Counted from the first letter of the stretch, positions 22,716 through 35,640 are shown. The stretch is 64,000 nt of DNA from Sipunculus nudus (GCA_026874595.1 CM049313.1:67634659-67698658); one strand, 5' to 3'. Notes: generated by a model not told the origin, from the sequence alone. Program-made: numbers and translations.

Positions 22716-23129
22716 CTATCTTACCGCCTATTATGCCAGTTTACATAAAAAGTGTCAATGGCATTTAAATTTTTAACTTTTTATTAGGCCCACTGATTTG
22801 TAGTTGCATACCCAGTGACCTAAGTATCATGCAATGTACAACCGAAGATGAGAGTGACAGACAATCTAACCACAAACAATGCCATTCAGGTCAAAAGGTC
22901 ATGTACCTTGGTGATGGTACCACAAATGAACCAAACCTCATTATTTCTAGTTTCCCTGAGCAACAGCTTCCCTCAAGATTTGTTTTAACTTAAGTATTTA
23001 TGTTTCCCACTTCTTTATAAGTATTAATAACAAAAGTAGTAATGTAGGCCTATCAGGCCACCACTACTATTTTTGTTAGTAAGATATGTAGCTAGGTGTT
23101 GTTTTTTTTAATTTCCTAAGCCCCTTCAT
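22716..23129. other. Spacer, no gene seen
   Basis: No feature recognised. Confidence 0.4.
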
Positions 23130-23350
23130 ATTTCATTAGCTTCCTTTTTTGCTCCTTTCTCATCATTTTTTCCTTTCTTCTCTTCTTCTTCCATTTCTCC
23201 TTATTCTTTTCCTTCCTTTCATTCCTCTTCTTTTTTCTTCTTCCTTCACTTTTTTTCTTTTCTTTCCTTTTCTTCCCCTTCTTTTTCTTTTCCTTCCTTC
23301 TTCCCTCTTTCCCCTCTTTCCCTTTCCTTCCTCCCTTTTTTCTCTCTCAG
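23130..23350. repeat. Polypyrimidine tract
   Basis: About 220 bases almost wholly C and T, with irregular TTCCTTCCTTTC blocks. Such tracts can form triplex DNA. The open frame across it gives only Phe, Leu, Ser and Pro and is not a protein. Confidence 0.9.
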
Positions 23351-23439
23351 ATTTTCTTGCCGCCTTCCCGTTTTTGCTGGTTAATAGCCATAAATGAGAT
23401 TCTATCGTGTGCAGAATTCTTTAGGATCCGCATTATCTT

Positions 23440-23930
23440 TTTCATGGAGTTTTAAGCGGTAGCCAAAGACGCGTGGCCTCTTACCTGTCGCCGCTGGATT
23501 TCTAACATGTTCAAAATTCTCAGGCGACAGCTTTTTTACGCCAGTGAGCGTAGCCTGTGTTCTACTGGCGTAGGTGCTGTCGTAGACTGTCGCCAGGTGA
23601 TGTGGGTTGTCGTAAGGAAAGGAAAGTCGTAGGCTGATGTACTGGTTACAGTGCCAATCCTTGTCTCCGGCTCTTCCCATAGCACAGGATAGAGACTCTT
23701 CGAAACTTGTCGCGGGTGGACGTAGCATGAATTCTGGTTGTCGCCAGTGCAGTCGTAAGTTGTCGTAGATGTGGTCGTAGGTGACGTTTTTTTGTCGCGG
23801 CGATTTATCCCCGGTTACAACCAGTCGTCAACCAGTTGTAGCTTGTCGTAGACTATTGTCATGGCGGAGGTCCTGTCGCCTTTCATTTCGGCGATTATGA
23901 GGCGACAGCGGGTCGCTCAAGTTGGACAGC
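23440..23930. mobile_element. GTCG-rich element related to the 60-kb MITE
   Basis: Dense GTCGC/GTCGTAG/GCGACAG motifs and the string TAACATGTTCAAAATTCTCA near 23510 parallel TTAACATGTTCAAAATTTGT near 60441 inside the well-bounded MITE at 59998-60582. The ends here are not clear. Open frames over this block reflect its odd composition. Confidence 0.5.
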
Positions 23931-23999
23931 CCCATAATACCGAAAAGCAGCGCGGCAAACGGGCGTGTAGCCATTTCCTCCAAATACTTCAGCATACAA

Positions 24000-24609
24000 G
24001 AGTGACGTACAAAGTTTCCCAGTATACACTTGTTGACCTGTGCCATGTTGTTGAGCCCCTCGCCCGACCTCCCTTTTTAAGAACCTGCATCCACCCCTGT
24101 TGACCAAGCTCCACTGAACAAGTCTCTCTAGAACAAGAGCTGTAACACTCAAAATTACATTAACTGTCATCGCCTGAACAGCCTTTATGCGGGACCGGTA
24201 CTAGGAGGCAACTATTGTTTTGAATATGCCCGTCACGCGGCAGTTATACACTGCAGACGTCCCAGGCATCTTTTCGTTTAGCCGCTGTTTTGTTTGGTAA
24301 GGTTCTCTGGGCTGAAACACTAGGGTGCGCACAGATTTGTAATCGGACTAATGAGAGCGTAGTATTGCATTGTGCATCGAGCCCAAATTTTAAACATATA
24401 ACACCCGCTCTTGTTGGTCTGATTACACCGTTTCTGGCACATTGCCAAGTATCATAGCAATAAGAGCTGTGCCTTGGTGTGATCAGGTCACTGAAAAAAT
24501 ATACGCAGGACTTTGTAGTATTCGTTATAGAACTCAAGCGCAGATCATAGCACTAGCTCGATATAGGCCCTAAACTTTCCGATTCCAAATGACTCCAATG
24601 TGATCAATG
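24000..24609. other. Spacer, no gene seen
   Basis: Several 70-97-codon frames overlap on both strands without motifs. CCCTCGCCCGACCTCCC then TTTTTAAGAACCTGCATCC near 24058 looks like the edge of an old dispersed repeat. Confidence 0.4.
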
Positions 24610-25935
24610 GTTCACTAGTGGCGGTTCTGACAGCGGTGAGCTTCCCCACGTGGAAGCACGTACGTCTGAGATGTTTGCATGACATGATAATTCAAAGTAA
24701 CATCATGAAAAGGTCACGAGAATAAGCGTGGGATGTAATGATGGAAACATATCACTTGGTAGTCTCCGTATATTATTCAGTAAGTGTGTATCTTGGCTAG
24801 CCCACGCTCTCTAAGATAATTGCCTATAATAAAACTGGAAAGTTTTGTTGGAAACTTATTACATAACCCTAATGGCATACCATAAAATAATCTTGAAAGC
24901 ATTGTAAATCTTTAGAATTGAGGCTTTAGAACATATGTTTATACCTGGGAAAAGGGACACCTTCATTTATATAAAACTATTAAACATGTAAGGGAAGCAT
25001 TAACATTCACGATCATTTCAGCGCAGCCTGCCCATTTTAAGAGTTCTGGCGGTGGCGGTTCTGGCAGCGGTGGATTGTCCGCACGTGATAGCATATCAGA
25101 GGCGATCAAGGAGGATGGGGGCCCGAACCCCCTTTTTCAGCCTAAGCCAGCTTTTTTAATGGTTTCACACCAATTTTTGCCGCCTGAACCCCCCCCCCCC
25201 CACTCCTTTTCCTTATCTTGAAAAGTATTGTGAATCTTTAGAACTGAGGCTTTAGAATATATGTTTCTACTTCGGAAAAGAGAAACCTACATTTTTATAA
25301 AGCCAATGAAGTATGTAAGTAAAGCAGCAATACTCACGATCATTTCAGCACAGCCCATTTTACGAGATTTAAGATTTAAGGTCCTAGCACTCATTCGGTA
25401 TATAGGTTCACTGATGGCGGTTCTGACAGCAGAGGATCTTCCGCACATGATGGCACATCAAAAGCGAATCCAGAGGGATGGACCAACCCCCCCCCCCACT
25501 TTTTTTTTCTTTAAACCCAGGTAAGGTTTTTTAAGGATTTCAGACCAATTATTGCTGCCTGGACCCCCCCCCCCTCCTTTACGGACCTAGGGACTTTTTT
25601 TGGGTAGGCGATTAGTCCTCCTCGGGTGGACCCCCCTTTTCCTAAATACTTGATCCGCCGCTGCACGCACGTCTGAGTAGTTTGCATGACATAAAATTAT
25701 AAAAAAATCATAAAAAGGTTACGAGAATAAGCGTGACAGGTAATGGTGAAAGCATTGGTTGGTACCCTCCGTATATTCTCCAATTAAAGTGTGTCTTAGC
25801 TAGCTCTCTTAGATAATTGCCTATAAATCAACTGAAAAGTTCTGTTAGGAAACTTATTACATAGACCTAATTGTATACCATAGAGTTATCTTGAAAAGCA
25901 ATGTAAATCTTTAGAAACGAGGCTTTAGGATTTAA
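24610..25935 (+). repeat. Three-fold local duplication
   Basis: Copies start at about 24610, 25043 and 25408, each with GGCGGTTCTG(A/G)CAGC near the start. Copies 1 and 3 share TTTGCATGACAT, GAGAATAAGCGTG, TCTCTTAGATAATTGCCTAT, GGAAACTTATTACATA and AATCTTTAGAA. Copies 1 and 2 share GAGGCTTTAGAA, ACATTCACGATCATTTCAGC and CAGCC. Copies 2 and 3 hold C-rich inserts (near 25130-25205 and 25480-25640) not in copy 1. Non-coding. Confidence 0.8.
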
Positions 25936-27678
25936 ATTCACAATATACGTGAAAGTGAAATTATCGCGAAAACAAAACCTTCGTTAATAAGACGCTATAT
26001 CTGCATAGGTAAACAATAATTTATTTTATCGCCTCAATGACATCTTACGTTTATTGTGCCTGGTAGCGTAAATATTAGCAGACGTTTCGTGGTACATGAT
26101 ATTTCTAATACTGCTAATTTAAAAAAATGTTTTGTATATTTGTCACTATTATATGTAGAACTGCCACCCTTAGCCCCGTCGAGCAATTGTCAAGATGTTG
26201 CTTGGATACTAGGTAATTAGTATAATAATGGTTATTCCACATGTGTAAGTTTCTGTATGGAAGATAACGAAAATGAGATCCCCGCAAAACACTGAAGAAT
26301 TGAAAATCGTAGATATTCGGCCAGAGAACCGTTCCGAGGTTGCGGAACCTGTTCTAGCGTAGCGACACAGCGAGAACACGTTTAATGACTGTGTCAGCGT
26401 CATAAAGTCCTAACCATTGCATCGACTGGGCCAGTTTAGGCATGTTTTATCATTCCGTGACTAAATATTTGTTGAAGACTTCCAAATTTGTCTCCCGAAA
26501 ATTAGGTATCAATTATGTCTTTATAAAAGAAGATACTGGCAAGTGTTACGTTTGCTAACTCACATTTATTTTATGTTCGATCATTTAAGTATACACAGAA
26601 TTAGATAAAATATTGCGTATGAGTAAATAGATATTTTCATGTTTCTATTTGCACGAGTGTGGTAATGTCAGTCCCATATGGAAGAAAAGAACAAAAGCTT
26701 AGCAAGATATTGTCTGTAATGTAAATGTAAAGAGTGCCAGACTTTGAAAATTTTAAAATAAATCTAAAATGTGAGGGGATTATATACTTACACATTTCCC
26801 TTATGTCTTTTACTATTTCTCTTTTCTATTTTGGTTGTGTGCAGAAGTTTAGTCTCTAAACCCTATGATTGTTCTCTAACATCATGGAGGATGGCCAAAA
26901 AACCGTAAACAATCCATGCAAGCTATCGATCTGTACTTTCGCTAAATGCTTGCTATGCCTCATTTCTTTAAAAAAAATTACCCTGGAATACACCAAGAGA
27001 CTATACAAAAGCTTTCGGTTTCTTGATTCTTGGGTAATTAAAATCACCTCTAAATACCCAGCTACTGTCACTGGAGCTGGATGGCCTGGCATGTTGTGTG
27101 AAAGCTACATTTTCAATAATAATATAAACTTGAAAATTGCTTGCAAGTAACATTCCATGAATATTTTTTCACTTCTAATACTTTTTGTTCTTTAATTACT
27201 TCAGCTTCAACTATATTTATTACATTTATACTCCAACTGGCTCCAGTTCGAACTGAATTGATGCAAAATAATTTATCTTCGAAAGACCTATATTATGGAA
27301 TTAATATCAGAAGCTTCACATATTCAGTGACATATAATAGTTAATCCATTTCAGTTCTTTTACATGTGTACTGACTTCTACTTAAAAATTACTATTACGT
27401 TACAACACTACACTTAATGATGCATGTAATTTTCTGTTGTTCAGGTAATGCATTATATATAGATGAGGGCTCCACAGTTAACGTAATTGAAAACTTGAAT
27501 TGGACCCCTTACAAAATTACTTAAAATAATCATAATAATTATGCACGAAGTAACAATATTTGATATGTTTAGTAGAAGACAATATTAAAGCCACTTAGTG
27601 TGTTCAAACAAGTTTATATATGCTTGCTTCCTCCTAATAGGGCTTCGTGGAACATCAATATAATCTGAAAAAAATTTA

Positions 27679-27684
<6 letters not shown>
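25936..27684. other. Spacer, no gene seen
   Basis: About 1.7 kb of AT-rich DNA with short overlapping frames (for example 26856-27150 on both strands). I found no motif, splice-supported exon or repeat. Confidence 0.45.

Positions 27685-27736
<52 letters not shown>
27685..27736. repeat. (AT)n microsatellite
   Basis: Twenty-six AT units. A GGATACGCCACTGG repeat-edge motif lies 60 bases downstream. Confidence 0.97.
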
Positions 27737-27740
<4 letters not shown>

Positions 27741-28138
27741 CGCAGAACAGCTCTCTTCTCGACTTTAGGGCTGCGCCCTCTCTGTTTTTATATCCTGGAT
27801 ACGCCACTGGTTGCAGTATTAGAATCATAAATTGAAACACTTTTTTTCTGTGATTTATACGTGTATTCCTATATCAAATGCTATTTCATACATATTACGT
27901 TCTTCTACACCTGACTGGTGGTGCGCCTACAAATTACAATAACTGTTTATGTTTCATCCATCCATTCGTCTTGGATACTTGGGCATTTCTGATCACGTCA
28001 CGAGACCTTCCATCCTCTGTGATTCAGCGGATACCTGTAGTTATTATTGATTCATTGACATTATTGATTCATTGCTTATTACTTGACATCATAAATCTTT
28101 CCCCGTAACTTGTATGAAAATTTTGCACTATTGATTGT
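27737..28138. other. Spacer, no gene seen
   Basis: A short direct repeat TTATTGATTCATTG occurs near 28042-28070. Otherwise nothing. Confidence 0.4.
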
Positions 28139-28700
28139 ACGGAACCTAATAACAACAGATCACGTAATCGTGACGAGATAATAAAAATCAAATTCCGCAA
28201 CACTAGGCAGCATGAAATGTCTAGGGGAATGAACCAAGAAGTCAGTGTTTTTTTTATTACAAATAATTATAATTTATTCTTAGAACGATCATAACATAAC
28301 AATGCACTAAATCAATACAATTAAACAGTATAACAACAATAAAAATGTACAGTACCAGAGTGTCCGGATCCTAGACTTTAATTTCTGGGTACCACCTCTG
28401 TCACAGCTCAACAAGAGTCCTTTAACAATAATATTCCAGATGAACAGTTCATGTAAATCTCCTCAGAGAAATCCGATTTATTCGCGAAAACAATCTGTTG
28501 TAATCCAAAAGTGAAGTTCTGGTAATTATCCCAAAGGCAAACTGAAAACAATCCGTATAAAATCTGTTACAAAGTAAGTCCGAAGAATATCTTTAAGTGA
28601 TACAATTATCGGGAAGGTCCCAAAACTGACGAGAGAGTTACAATATCCGTGTCCGCCGGTATTTTTCTCTCTGCCGACTCTAAACACTGCTCCGATGTAT
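28139..28700 (-). repeat. Dispersed repeat family 2, copy B (possible LTR)
   Basis: Second copy of 18345-18940, same orientation, about 9.8 kb away. It opens with CGGAACCTAATAACAACAGA and ATCACGTAATCGTGACGAG, a small palindrome also partly kept in copy A. It holds an insertion TGTCCGGATCCTAGACTTTA near 28360 absent from copy A. On the minus strand the TATA-like site is CTATAAAGCTATA near 28700. Overlapping minus frames of 105 and 87 codons are not supported as genes. Confidence 0.7.
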
Positions 28701-28741
28701 AGCTTTATAGAAGCCCATAAACCTCCATATTCACGAACAAG

Positions 28742-28880
28742 ATCCAAAGAACAACAATACACGTGCGCCAGCAGCGCCTGAACAGACCCGAACCATCTAG
28801 AACACAAAGAACGCTGTGTCTCCACACAACAATACACGTGCACCCATAGCGCACGAACTGACCCGAAATGTGTAGTTTAA
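28742..28880. repeat. Local duplication, about 75-bp unit
   Basis: AACAACAATACACGTGC, then AGCGC and GAACNGACCCGAA occur twice, starting at about 28749 and 28827. Two copies only. Confidence 0.7.
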
Positions 28881-31800
28881 CGAGCACTATGTCTCTATAC
28901 ACTCCAGGGTGTGTTCCCGCAGCAACGCCCAGGGCCAGCGCCAAATACGAATCAGAATGCCTGAGCATTATAAACAGATACGTGAAACATGATTTATAAA
29001 TATCAATATATTATTTTAATGGTGTTAAAATTCTTTCTTTAAAATGGCAGTTTTACAATTATTTCCAACCATTGTTTTTTTTTTACTATTTTGTTTAACT
29101 GGTTGAAAAAATTGAAAAACCTTGACTAATTTCTATCCGGTGACGCAGAGGGCACTAGGATGATTTTTCATATGTTTAGGTAATTCAAGACAGCAGGGCA
29201 ACTGAAAAAAAAGACGCCTAGAGCATCGGCCGACTCATTACTCTTCATCTCGTAGCACATATCAAAGCAGGAAATATCAGTTGCTACAGCCATCATTACT
29301 GATAATAAAACTGCTTGTTGCTCCATCTTTCATGAAGGGCCATTAGATAAAGAAAATAAATATGTCAACATGTGACATCGTGAGAGGGTAATTTAATTAT
29401 AGAGCGCCCGTAGGCACCGTAACCCGAGAGCATTCGTGGAACCTGGAGAGTTAAAGTTAATGACGAAAAATCCCTGAATCCCTCATGTGAAAAATCAGAG
29501 AAAAATCTGATACATTTATTTAAATGATTTTTATTTTCATCTGGCTTGATCTTCATTATCTTCTGTCCCATCTCTCAATGTAATGTCCTTTGATTCGCCC
29601 GGGTAAATGTGTACTGAATGATTCTTTGGGCCAATGATTGGATTTGCGTGCTCGTCTGAGTTGGAACATAAACAGGCCGGCTAGTTGGATGTGTTCCTTC
29701 AATAAGAAGTAAAACTAAGTGCTATTTTAATTGCTCCTTCAGAAATAATACGCCACAATGAAACCGAAACTTATTATGGTAATGATCGTCGTTAATTTAA
29801 TCTGGCAGAGGTCTCTTATAATTATCGAAAATGATTTTATTTGTCGACAACACATTCTCTGTTTATGTTTATGTCAAGTGTCACAGTGATAATAATGGGC
29901 TTAAGCTCAACAAGCGTCCCTGTTATGACTCCATCTTTTTTCTTACGTTGGCTTGTTCATTATGTAATTGCTACACTAATTATTATATGTAACTATTCAA
30001 CTGCGGACAACTTTCAAAATAAGTATCATGGTTAAAATATACCGACTGTCTGTGACACATCGTGCTTAGGAATCTTTATTTGACCTGTACACGCTGTATT
30101 TAGCCCACCTTGGCACTCGGCAAAGCCTATAAGTATACCGCCTAATAGAGGTCACCCTAATGACAGGACAAACTCTCACCGTTTAATTCGTAATTACTAT
30201 AAATTTGTCAAATAAAAAGTTTTTTTTTATTTTACGCCTAAACTCAATTGAAAAGAATTTATTCTTTTATAACTTTACTCACAAAAAAAAAAAAAATCCG
30301 CTAGGTTTGTTTATATAATATATTCGATTTATTAAAAAATATATTCTGTATCTGCATTACAGGTGTGGAATAAACTGTTAAAAATATTTAACACAACATA
30401 AACTCCCATATGTTCAACCATGTTCGATGATAACATAAAGATAAAGTTTCTATGTATCACTATATAGAGAATCTACTTAGCTTTCAGAAAATGTATACTT
30501 CAAGGGGTCCTTAAGCAACAGATTGTTTAGTGGAAAGGAAAAACTGAAACAGAGTCAGGTCATATTGAGGGACCAGTCCTGCCACCTTGAGGTATCAGAG
30601 ATCTATGGACATGCAAAACATCACACCGGTACGACAAAACACTTCTGAGAAAAGACCATCAATGTGTTCTACAAATACGGGAAGGTAGGATTCTCTATTT
30701 TGGTGGATACCCATAAGCAAATCCCTCGAAAATATCTGACTTAAATTTTTTTCTGCATTTGCAGCTTACTCTTTCTTTCCATACACAAGTGCCCCACGGG
30801 TCATGACGCCCAAGTGACGAGAGGTTTTGTTGTTTAATTTAAAACTTCTAGATACATTTCTGACAACTTGTATCGGTGTATTCTGTTGAAACATAGCAGT
30901 ATTAAATGTGTAAGTTGGACATACTATTTGAATATTATGAACAAACACAAATATGTGTTCATAAACGTAGAACACTATGGATTGTTTATCTTCAGGGAGC
31001 TCAAAATATTGTTCTGTGTTTGCCAGAATACGTCACCCTGAGCCATTCGGTTTTAAGAGGAGATTTCGAATTTTTTAAATGATCCCCTTGAACATTAAGT
31101 TACAAATATCTTATTTCCATGATTGGGATTTTTTGCTGTGTTCACGGAATGATGGTGGGACGTCAAGACGTGGGTGGACGTGGTGAGGGGTATATACTCT
31201 CCTCCACATAAATTTAAGTAACGGATGATGGTCACTTAAGCCATCCTCGATTTTACTGTTTTAATGCAGAACTACGGTAAGAGTTAGAGTAAGATTCTGT
31301 GATTCATCTGTTGGCGGTGTAAAGCCTGTAACCCCACCAGGAATTTGCACATACTTGATTTATTCTAAGTTGGGTCTCACTGGTAATCGGAGAGAGATTC
31401 ATTTTATTCAACAAGAGGTTTGCTCTAGAGGTTAAATACCGCAATCAGCAATTTGTACTATCCCATTATAGTCCACATAATACTCAAACCACATTCGACT
31501 AATTCCACCCACATCTGTCACCTGGGAGTCACCTACAACCAACGTCATTATTTTTTTCATATCTGCCAGTAAAGCAACGACTGCCGTAATGCCAATGTGA
31601 TCTCAGTGACAGATTAAAAATCTGAAAGGCCAAAAAGCATGGCACTTAAATAACCTTTCTGTCTCACTCTTATCCAGCTTTTCGATAATGTTCTCGTGTT
31701 GAAATGTTTTGGCTCCATGCTTGTTCCAGTAACTATAGAGACATGTTGGACCTGTATGTGATTAAAATGTTAGTGTCAGTGCACGAAATCTCTTTTCTGA

Positions 31801-32199
31801 CGGCAATAAAGGGTTCGTTCCCTTATAACATATTCTTTAAATTCTTTTACTTATGCCCATATAGAGTTACGTATTTATTCTGTGAAGAGCAGGAAAACAT
31901 TATCGAGATGCTTCCCACAGTATGAAAACTTAGATCTACCTTTTTTTTGATGCCTCAGAATATTTCCCCTTTTTTCCCAATGTTTTTCTTTTCATCATCG
32001 ACATCACGTGACCTAATGAAATATATATCATTACAAAAGGTCTTTCATGTAGGGCTCGGTAAAATGGTATCAATAACATGCAATAGAATAAACTCATAAT
32101 TTACACACAATGTATATTTGCAAAATTAACAAATCTTTAATGTCTAGGATGATAATAGAATATGCAACTCATCTTATACTCACCTTCAAGCTAATATTT
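28881..32199. other. Spacer, no gene seen
   Basis: About 3.3 kb. Homopolymer A/T runs occur (30283-30296 for example). Several frames of 60-75 codons are near random expectation for this composition. No repeat with a second copy in the window was noticed. Confidence 0.5.
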
Positions 32200-34290
32200 A
32201 TCAAGCGAATGTGAAAACAATAAAATACAACTGGGTAATTAAACAACGAAGTGGAGCAGGAGAAGGTATTTAAGTGTTTAGGTTTAAAAGGATTTTGCTC
32301 TATTTATAAAGATTAATTTTCATAACATGTTTGTTCTCTGCCACGCTCAAACAGTTCAATTTTTTGTACATGCTTCTTATACAATTGTAAAGTTGGAGTG
32401 CTCGCGTAATTTCGATGGTTGAATATTTCAAACTTATAATAATAATTAATAGCAAAGTGTCAATGAGGCCATTTTAATTATGTTCTTTACAACCTGTATA
32501 AATCAACGCCTTGCACATATCTAGCACGACTCCTGTATTAACAACCCATTAAATTATCAGGTTATAGAAAGAAAGACTCACAGTGCATTCACAAAATTTA
32601 TGTGTGATCGTCTCTTCTTCATTTGAACAATCGAGCATTTATTTGTGTCTATCATTTTCCATTTATATAATTTTTCGGTAACCGATGGAATGTTATGAAG
32701 AATCCTGTACTGGAATTGTCTTTATTACATATCAAGCTTGACAGAATAAACATGATTTACTGCTTGTTTCCACGTGCTGTTTTGGTTTTACATAGTTTCT
32801 ACTTTTCTTTATTTGGTGATCACACTCTTTTTTCTGGCACAGTTTTCCATACAGCCATTCAAAATCCACATTTCTGGCATATGAAACCACTTCTTTTAAG
32901 GCAAAAAAATCTTCCCGTTACATCAGTTTCATCTGCTTTGTCTGGTATTTTGTTATTCCTTATCACCCCTTTCCATTCCGACGATATGCATAATAGATAG
33001 GTAGAGAATATAACATTTGTTGTAATGTTTTGAACCAGGCGGTAAAAAATCTGCTTATCAACTTTTAGGTCTATTTTTTTAAACAATTGGAATATATTTT
33101 TTATACCAAGCTCATTCATAAACTTGATATAAACCGTCTTACCTCCAACCCAAATATAATTTGTGTTCCATAGCGGCTGTATTATATATCTACAACTCCT
33201 TTTGGGCTTTTTTAAGTAAAATGATTCCATGACTTCAGACAATGACAATAAAATTTTGCCACTTTTCCTTCAATTAATCCCGGTTCGAAATTTGCACAAA
33301 TATCATCTATGCCCCATATGATATTTCTGAAATACAAATTTGGAATCGAGGCAATATTTGTGTATGTTAAATTCTTCAATCTGCAAATCCACATAATTCT
33401 CTGACTATCTTATATTGTCTTATATTATCAGATAATTTTAAAAGTCCACTTTCCATATCACGGATTAATACTTCGTATTCAATTTTGGTTTTCTTCCAAA
33501 CCATATAAATTCAACGATACAACTTTTGATTTTTTAATGAATTCTTTTGGTGGCTCTATAATGTTTAGAACATACAAAATCTTGGATATACCAACTGATT
33601 TTACAGTGTGTTTCTTCCAAAAACTGTTAAGGCTCTCTTTCTCCAGGAGTTTTATACCGTTTTCATCTTCTCATACACACTTTCAAAATTTAATTCATTT
33701 GACTATTTCTCGTTATATGTGTAATGTATTCCTAGTATTTTTATTTCCTCATTATGTAGATCCAAATATTAAATATCAATAGTTTTGTTTGGTTTGATCT
33801 CTCTCCTGCAAACGTGTGCATACTCACAATATATTTAATTTATAATTTATTTTAACTGATGACACATTGCCGAACTCCTCCAGTAATATAAGAGCAGCAC
33901 TCATAAAATCAAGGTTCTTTCAGAAAAAGGTGGTATCATCAGCAAATAAACTCATTTTAATTTCGCAGTTGTTAATATAAATTCCCCTCACTTTATCTGA
34001 TTGACGAACCGCTATGGCCAGGACTTCAATAATATGCAAGAAAAGTGTGGGGCTAAAGGGTCTCTCAGACGGGTACCTCTTTCTAAGTTAAAATTACCCG
34101 TTGTATATCCATTATTTATGACACAGCTTTCCAAATTTGTGTGTAAAATTCGTATCCAGGAGAGAAATACATCACCAATACTTTTTAGGGTGGTATATAA
34201 AAACACATCATCAATCGAATCAAAAGCCGAAAGTAGATCTCCTCCTGATGCCGATATCAAGAAACCAAATCCTCTACCACAGGTTGATAC
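32200..34290 (-). mobile_element. 5'-truncated LINE with L1/Tx1-like ORF2 C-terminal half
   Basis: Minus-strand remains begin mid reverse transcriptase against a short AT repeat at 34293-34311 and run down to about 32.2 kb. The order on the minus strand is reverse transcriptase core, connection region, terminal zinc motif and short 3' sequence. 5' truncation is typical of target-primed insertion, and an AT tract at the truncated end is plausible. No poly(A) or target duplication was found at the 3' end. It differs in sequence from the LINE at 1.8-9.2 kb, so two separate clades are present. Confidence 0.75.
32285..34290 (-). pseudogene. L1/Tx1-like reverse transcriptase relic
   Basis: On the minus strand, FDSID (near 34220), then ESCVINNGYTTG, LERGTRLRDPLAP (34050-34100; family form RGxRQGDPLSP) and LFADDTTFF (FADD at 33935-33946) give the reverse transcriptase palm. 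The frame then breaks repeatedly. At 33212-33394 and 32859-33248 come connection-region pieces such as WGIDDICANF and KTVYIKFMNELGI. After that QYRILHNI, LYKWKMIDTNKCSICS and ETITHKFCEC (32580-32690) form the C-terminal zinc motif (C-x2-C-x8-H-x4-C style) found behind the reverse transcriptase of L1/Tx1-like elements. Stops and frameshifts show it is dead. Endonuclease and ORF1 are missing through truncation. Confidence 0.78.
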
Positions 34291-34292
34291 GC

Positions 34293-34311
34293 TATATATA
34301 TATATATATAT
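34293..34311. repeat. Short (AT)n at the LINE truncation point
   Basis: About ten AT units lie where reverse transcriptase homology stops. Confidence 0.9.
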
Positions 34312-34660
34312 CAATAGTATGTTAACTTAAATCTTGCCTGCAATATTGCAATGTTCTGAATGATTTTGTTTTATATTTATTAATAAGTATCTTTTTGTAT
34401 TAAATTACAATTTCATTTCCAAATATAATTGAGACAAAAAATATCCCAAAGGTATGCTAGGGGCAAACACACTACTTATTGGGATCCAATGGTATCGCTT
34501 ATTAAAACATATATTTAACTCGTCTGTTCCGTGATTAGATCGTCTGTACGCAACTACCAAATCCCATCAAAAGGCACCAGCATTATAAACAAAAACGGGA
34601 CAAAAAAATGTGTAGCTATGGGAAGAACTCTTGTCCTGAGCCATTATTTTCAACCAGATG
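34310..34660 (+). repeat. Dispersed repeat family 3, copy A
   Basis: Matches 35345-35640 in the same orientation: ATCTTGCCTGCAATATTGCA / ATCTGGTCTGCAATATTGCA, then AACTCGTCTGTTCCGTGAT, and CAAAAGGCACCAGCAT / CAAAAGACCCCAGCAT. It starts directly at the AT tract that also bounds the LINE relic. Non-coding. Confidence 0.78.
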
Positions 34661-34720
34661 TCATTTCTAGTTTCTCAGAGCTGATCGACGGTGGAAGCAA
34701 AGTCCAGACGCGGATCGGGA

Positions 34721-34737
34721 GGGGGGGGGGGGGGGGG
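34721..34737. repeat. Poly(G) run
   Basis: Seventeen G in a row. Confidence 0.95.
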
Positions 34738-35094
34738 AGACCACCCCATAATTGGCTCAATCAATAAAATGGTTTTCAATTGTTGCCTCTGACTGTTTTT
34801 CTATCATTATCATCCGAGGGAGCTGAGGGAGCTTGCTCTCTATTCCGTGCAACAAGTTTTCATGACGTTATTGTAATTCATTGTGATTCAATGTCTGAAG
34901 TAGAGACACGTGACACACGTGACACGAGAGGCTCTCATCGATGGTGTACCTGCTGAGGTCTTGCATCAGTTTGCCTGCAACGCACAGAAGCAAAACATGA
35001 AGTAGATGCTGATTGAGCTACACACCGACCGACGATTCCACAAGTGGATTTATATTGTGCATACTTAAAACGTATGACACGTGGAACAATACCC

Positions 35095-35340
35095 CAAACC
35101 TCTTTCCCGTGTGTCTTGGCGGTAACAAACGTGACACTTAAAGTTTTGTGTTCGGGAAGCAAACATCAAGGTCATTTCATGAAATATCTTTCTCGCTGAT
35201 AACTATACGCCTTTTATTTGATACAGACTCTAGTTAACTTCTTTGATGTCGGACTAACGGTCTTTTTTGGTTAATGAAACGGGTCACCAGACAGTCCGAT
35301 GGCGCTGTTACCACATCTTTTCTGTACTTGGATATTAAAA
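35095..35340. repeat. Long inverted repeat, left arm
   Basis: Pairs with 36245-36490. Shared segments in order: TTGGCGGTAACA(A/T)ACGT, GCAAA(C/T)(A/G)TCAAGG, CTTTTA(T/C)TTGATA, GTC(G/A)GACTAACG, GGGTCACCAGACAGTCCG and GGCGCTGT(T/A)ACCACA. The most conserved part is the 18-bp GGGTCACCAGACAGTCCG. Confidence 0.85.
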
Positions 35341-35344
35341 AAAA

Positions 35345-35640
35345 CCCATATCAATAGGATCTAAACTAAGATCTGGTCTGCAATATTGCAATGATGCGAA
35401 TAATATTTTTTTTATATTTATAAATATTTATTAATGTATTTTTTTTACAACCATTTTTCAGAATATAAAGAGACAAATACAAAAGATCCCTAGTCGCATG
35501 TTTGTGGCATACACACAACTTATTGACCGGACAAAGGGATCCCTTATCCAACAAATATTGAACTCGTCTGTTCCGTGATGAGGTTATCTGTACACTTCTA
35601 CCTAATTCCATCAAAAGACCCCAGCATCAAAAACGGTTAA
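35345..35640 (+). repeat. Dispersed repeat family 3, copy B
   Basis: Second copy of 34310-34660, placed just inside the left arm of the long inverted repeat. It shares TATCAATAG, the TCTGCAATATTGCAATG block and AACTCGTCTGTTCCGTGATG. Confidence 0.78.

Noticed and set aside
23149-23397. 82-codon Phe/Leu/Ser/Pro frame resembling a membrane protein
   Set aside because: It is a translated polypyrimidine tract.
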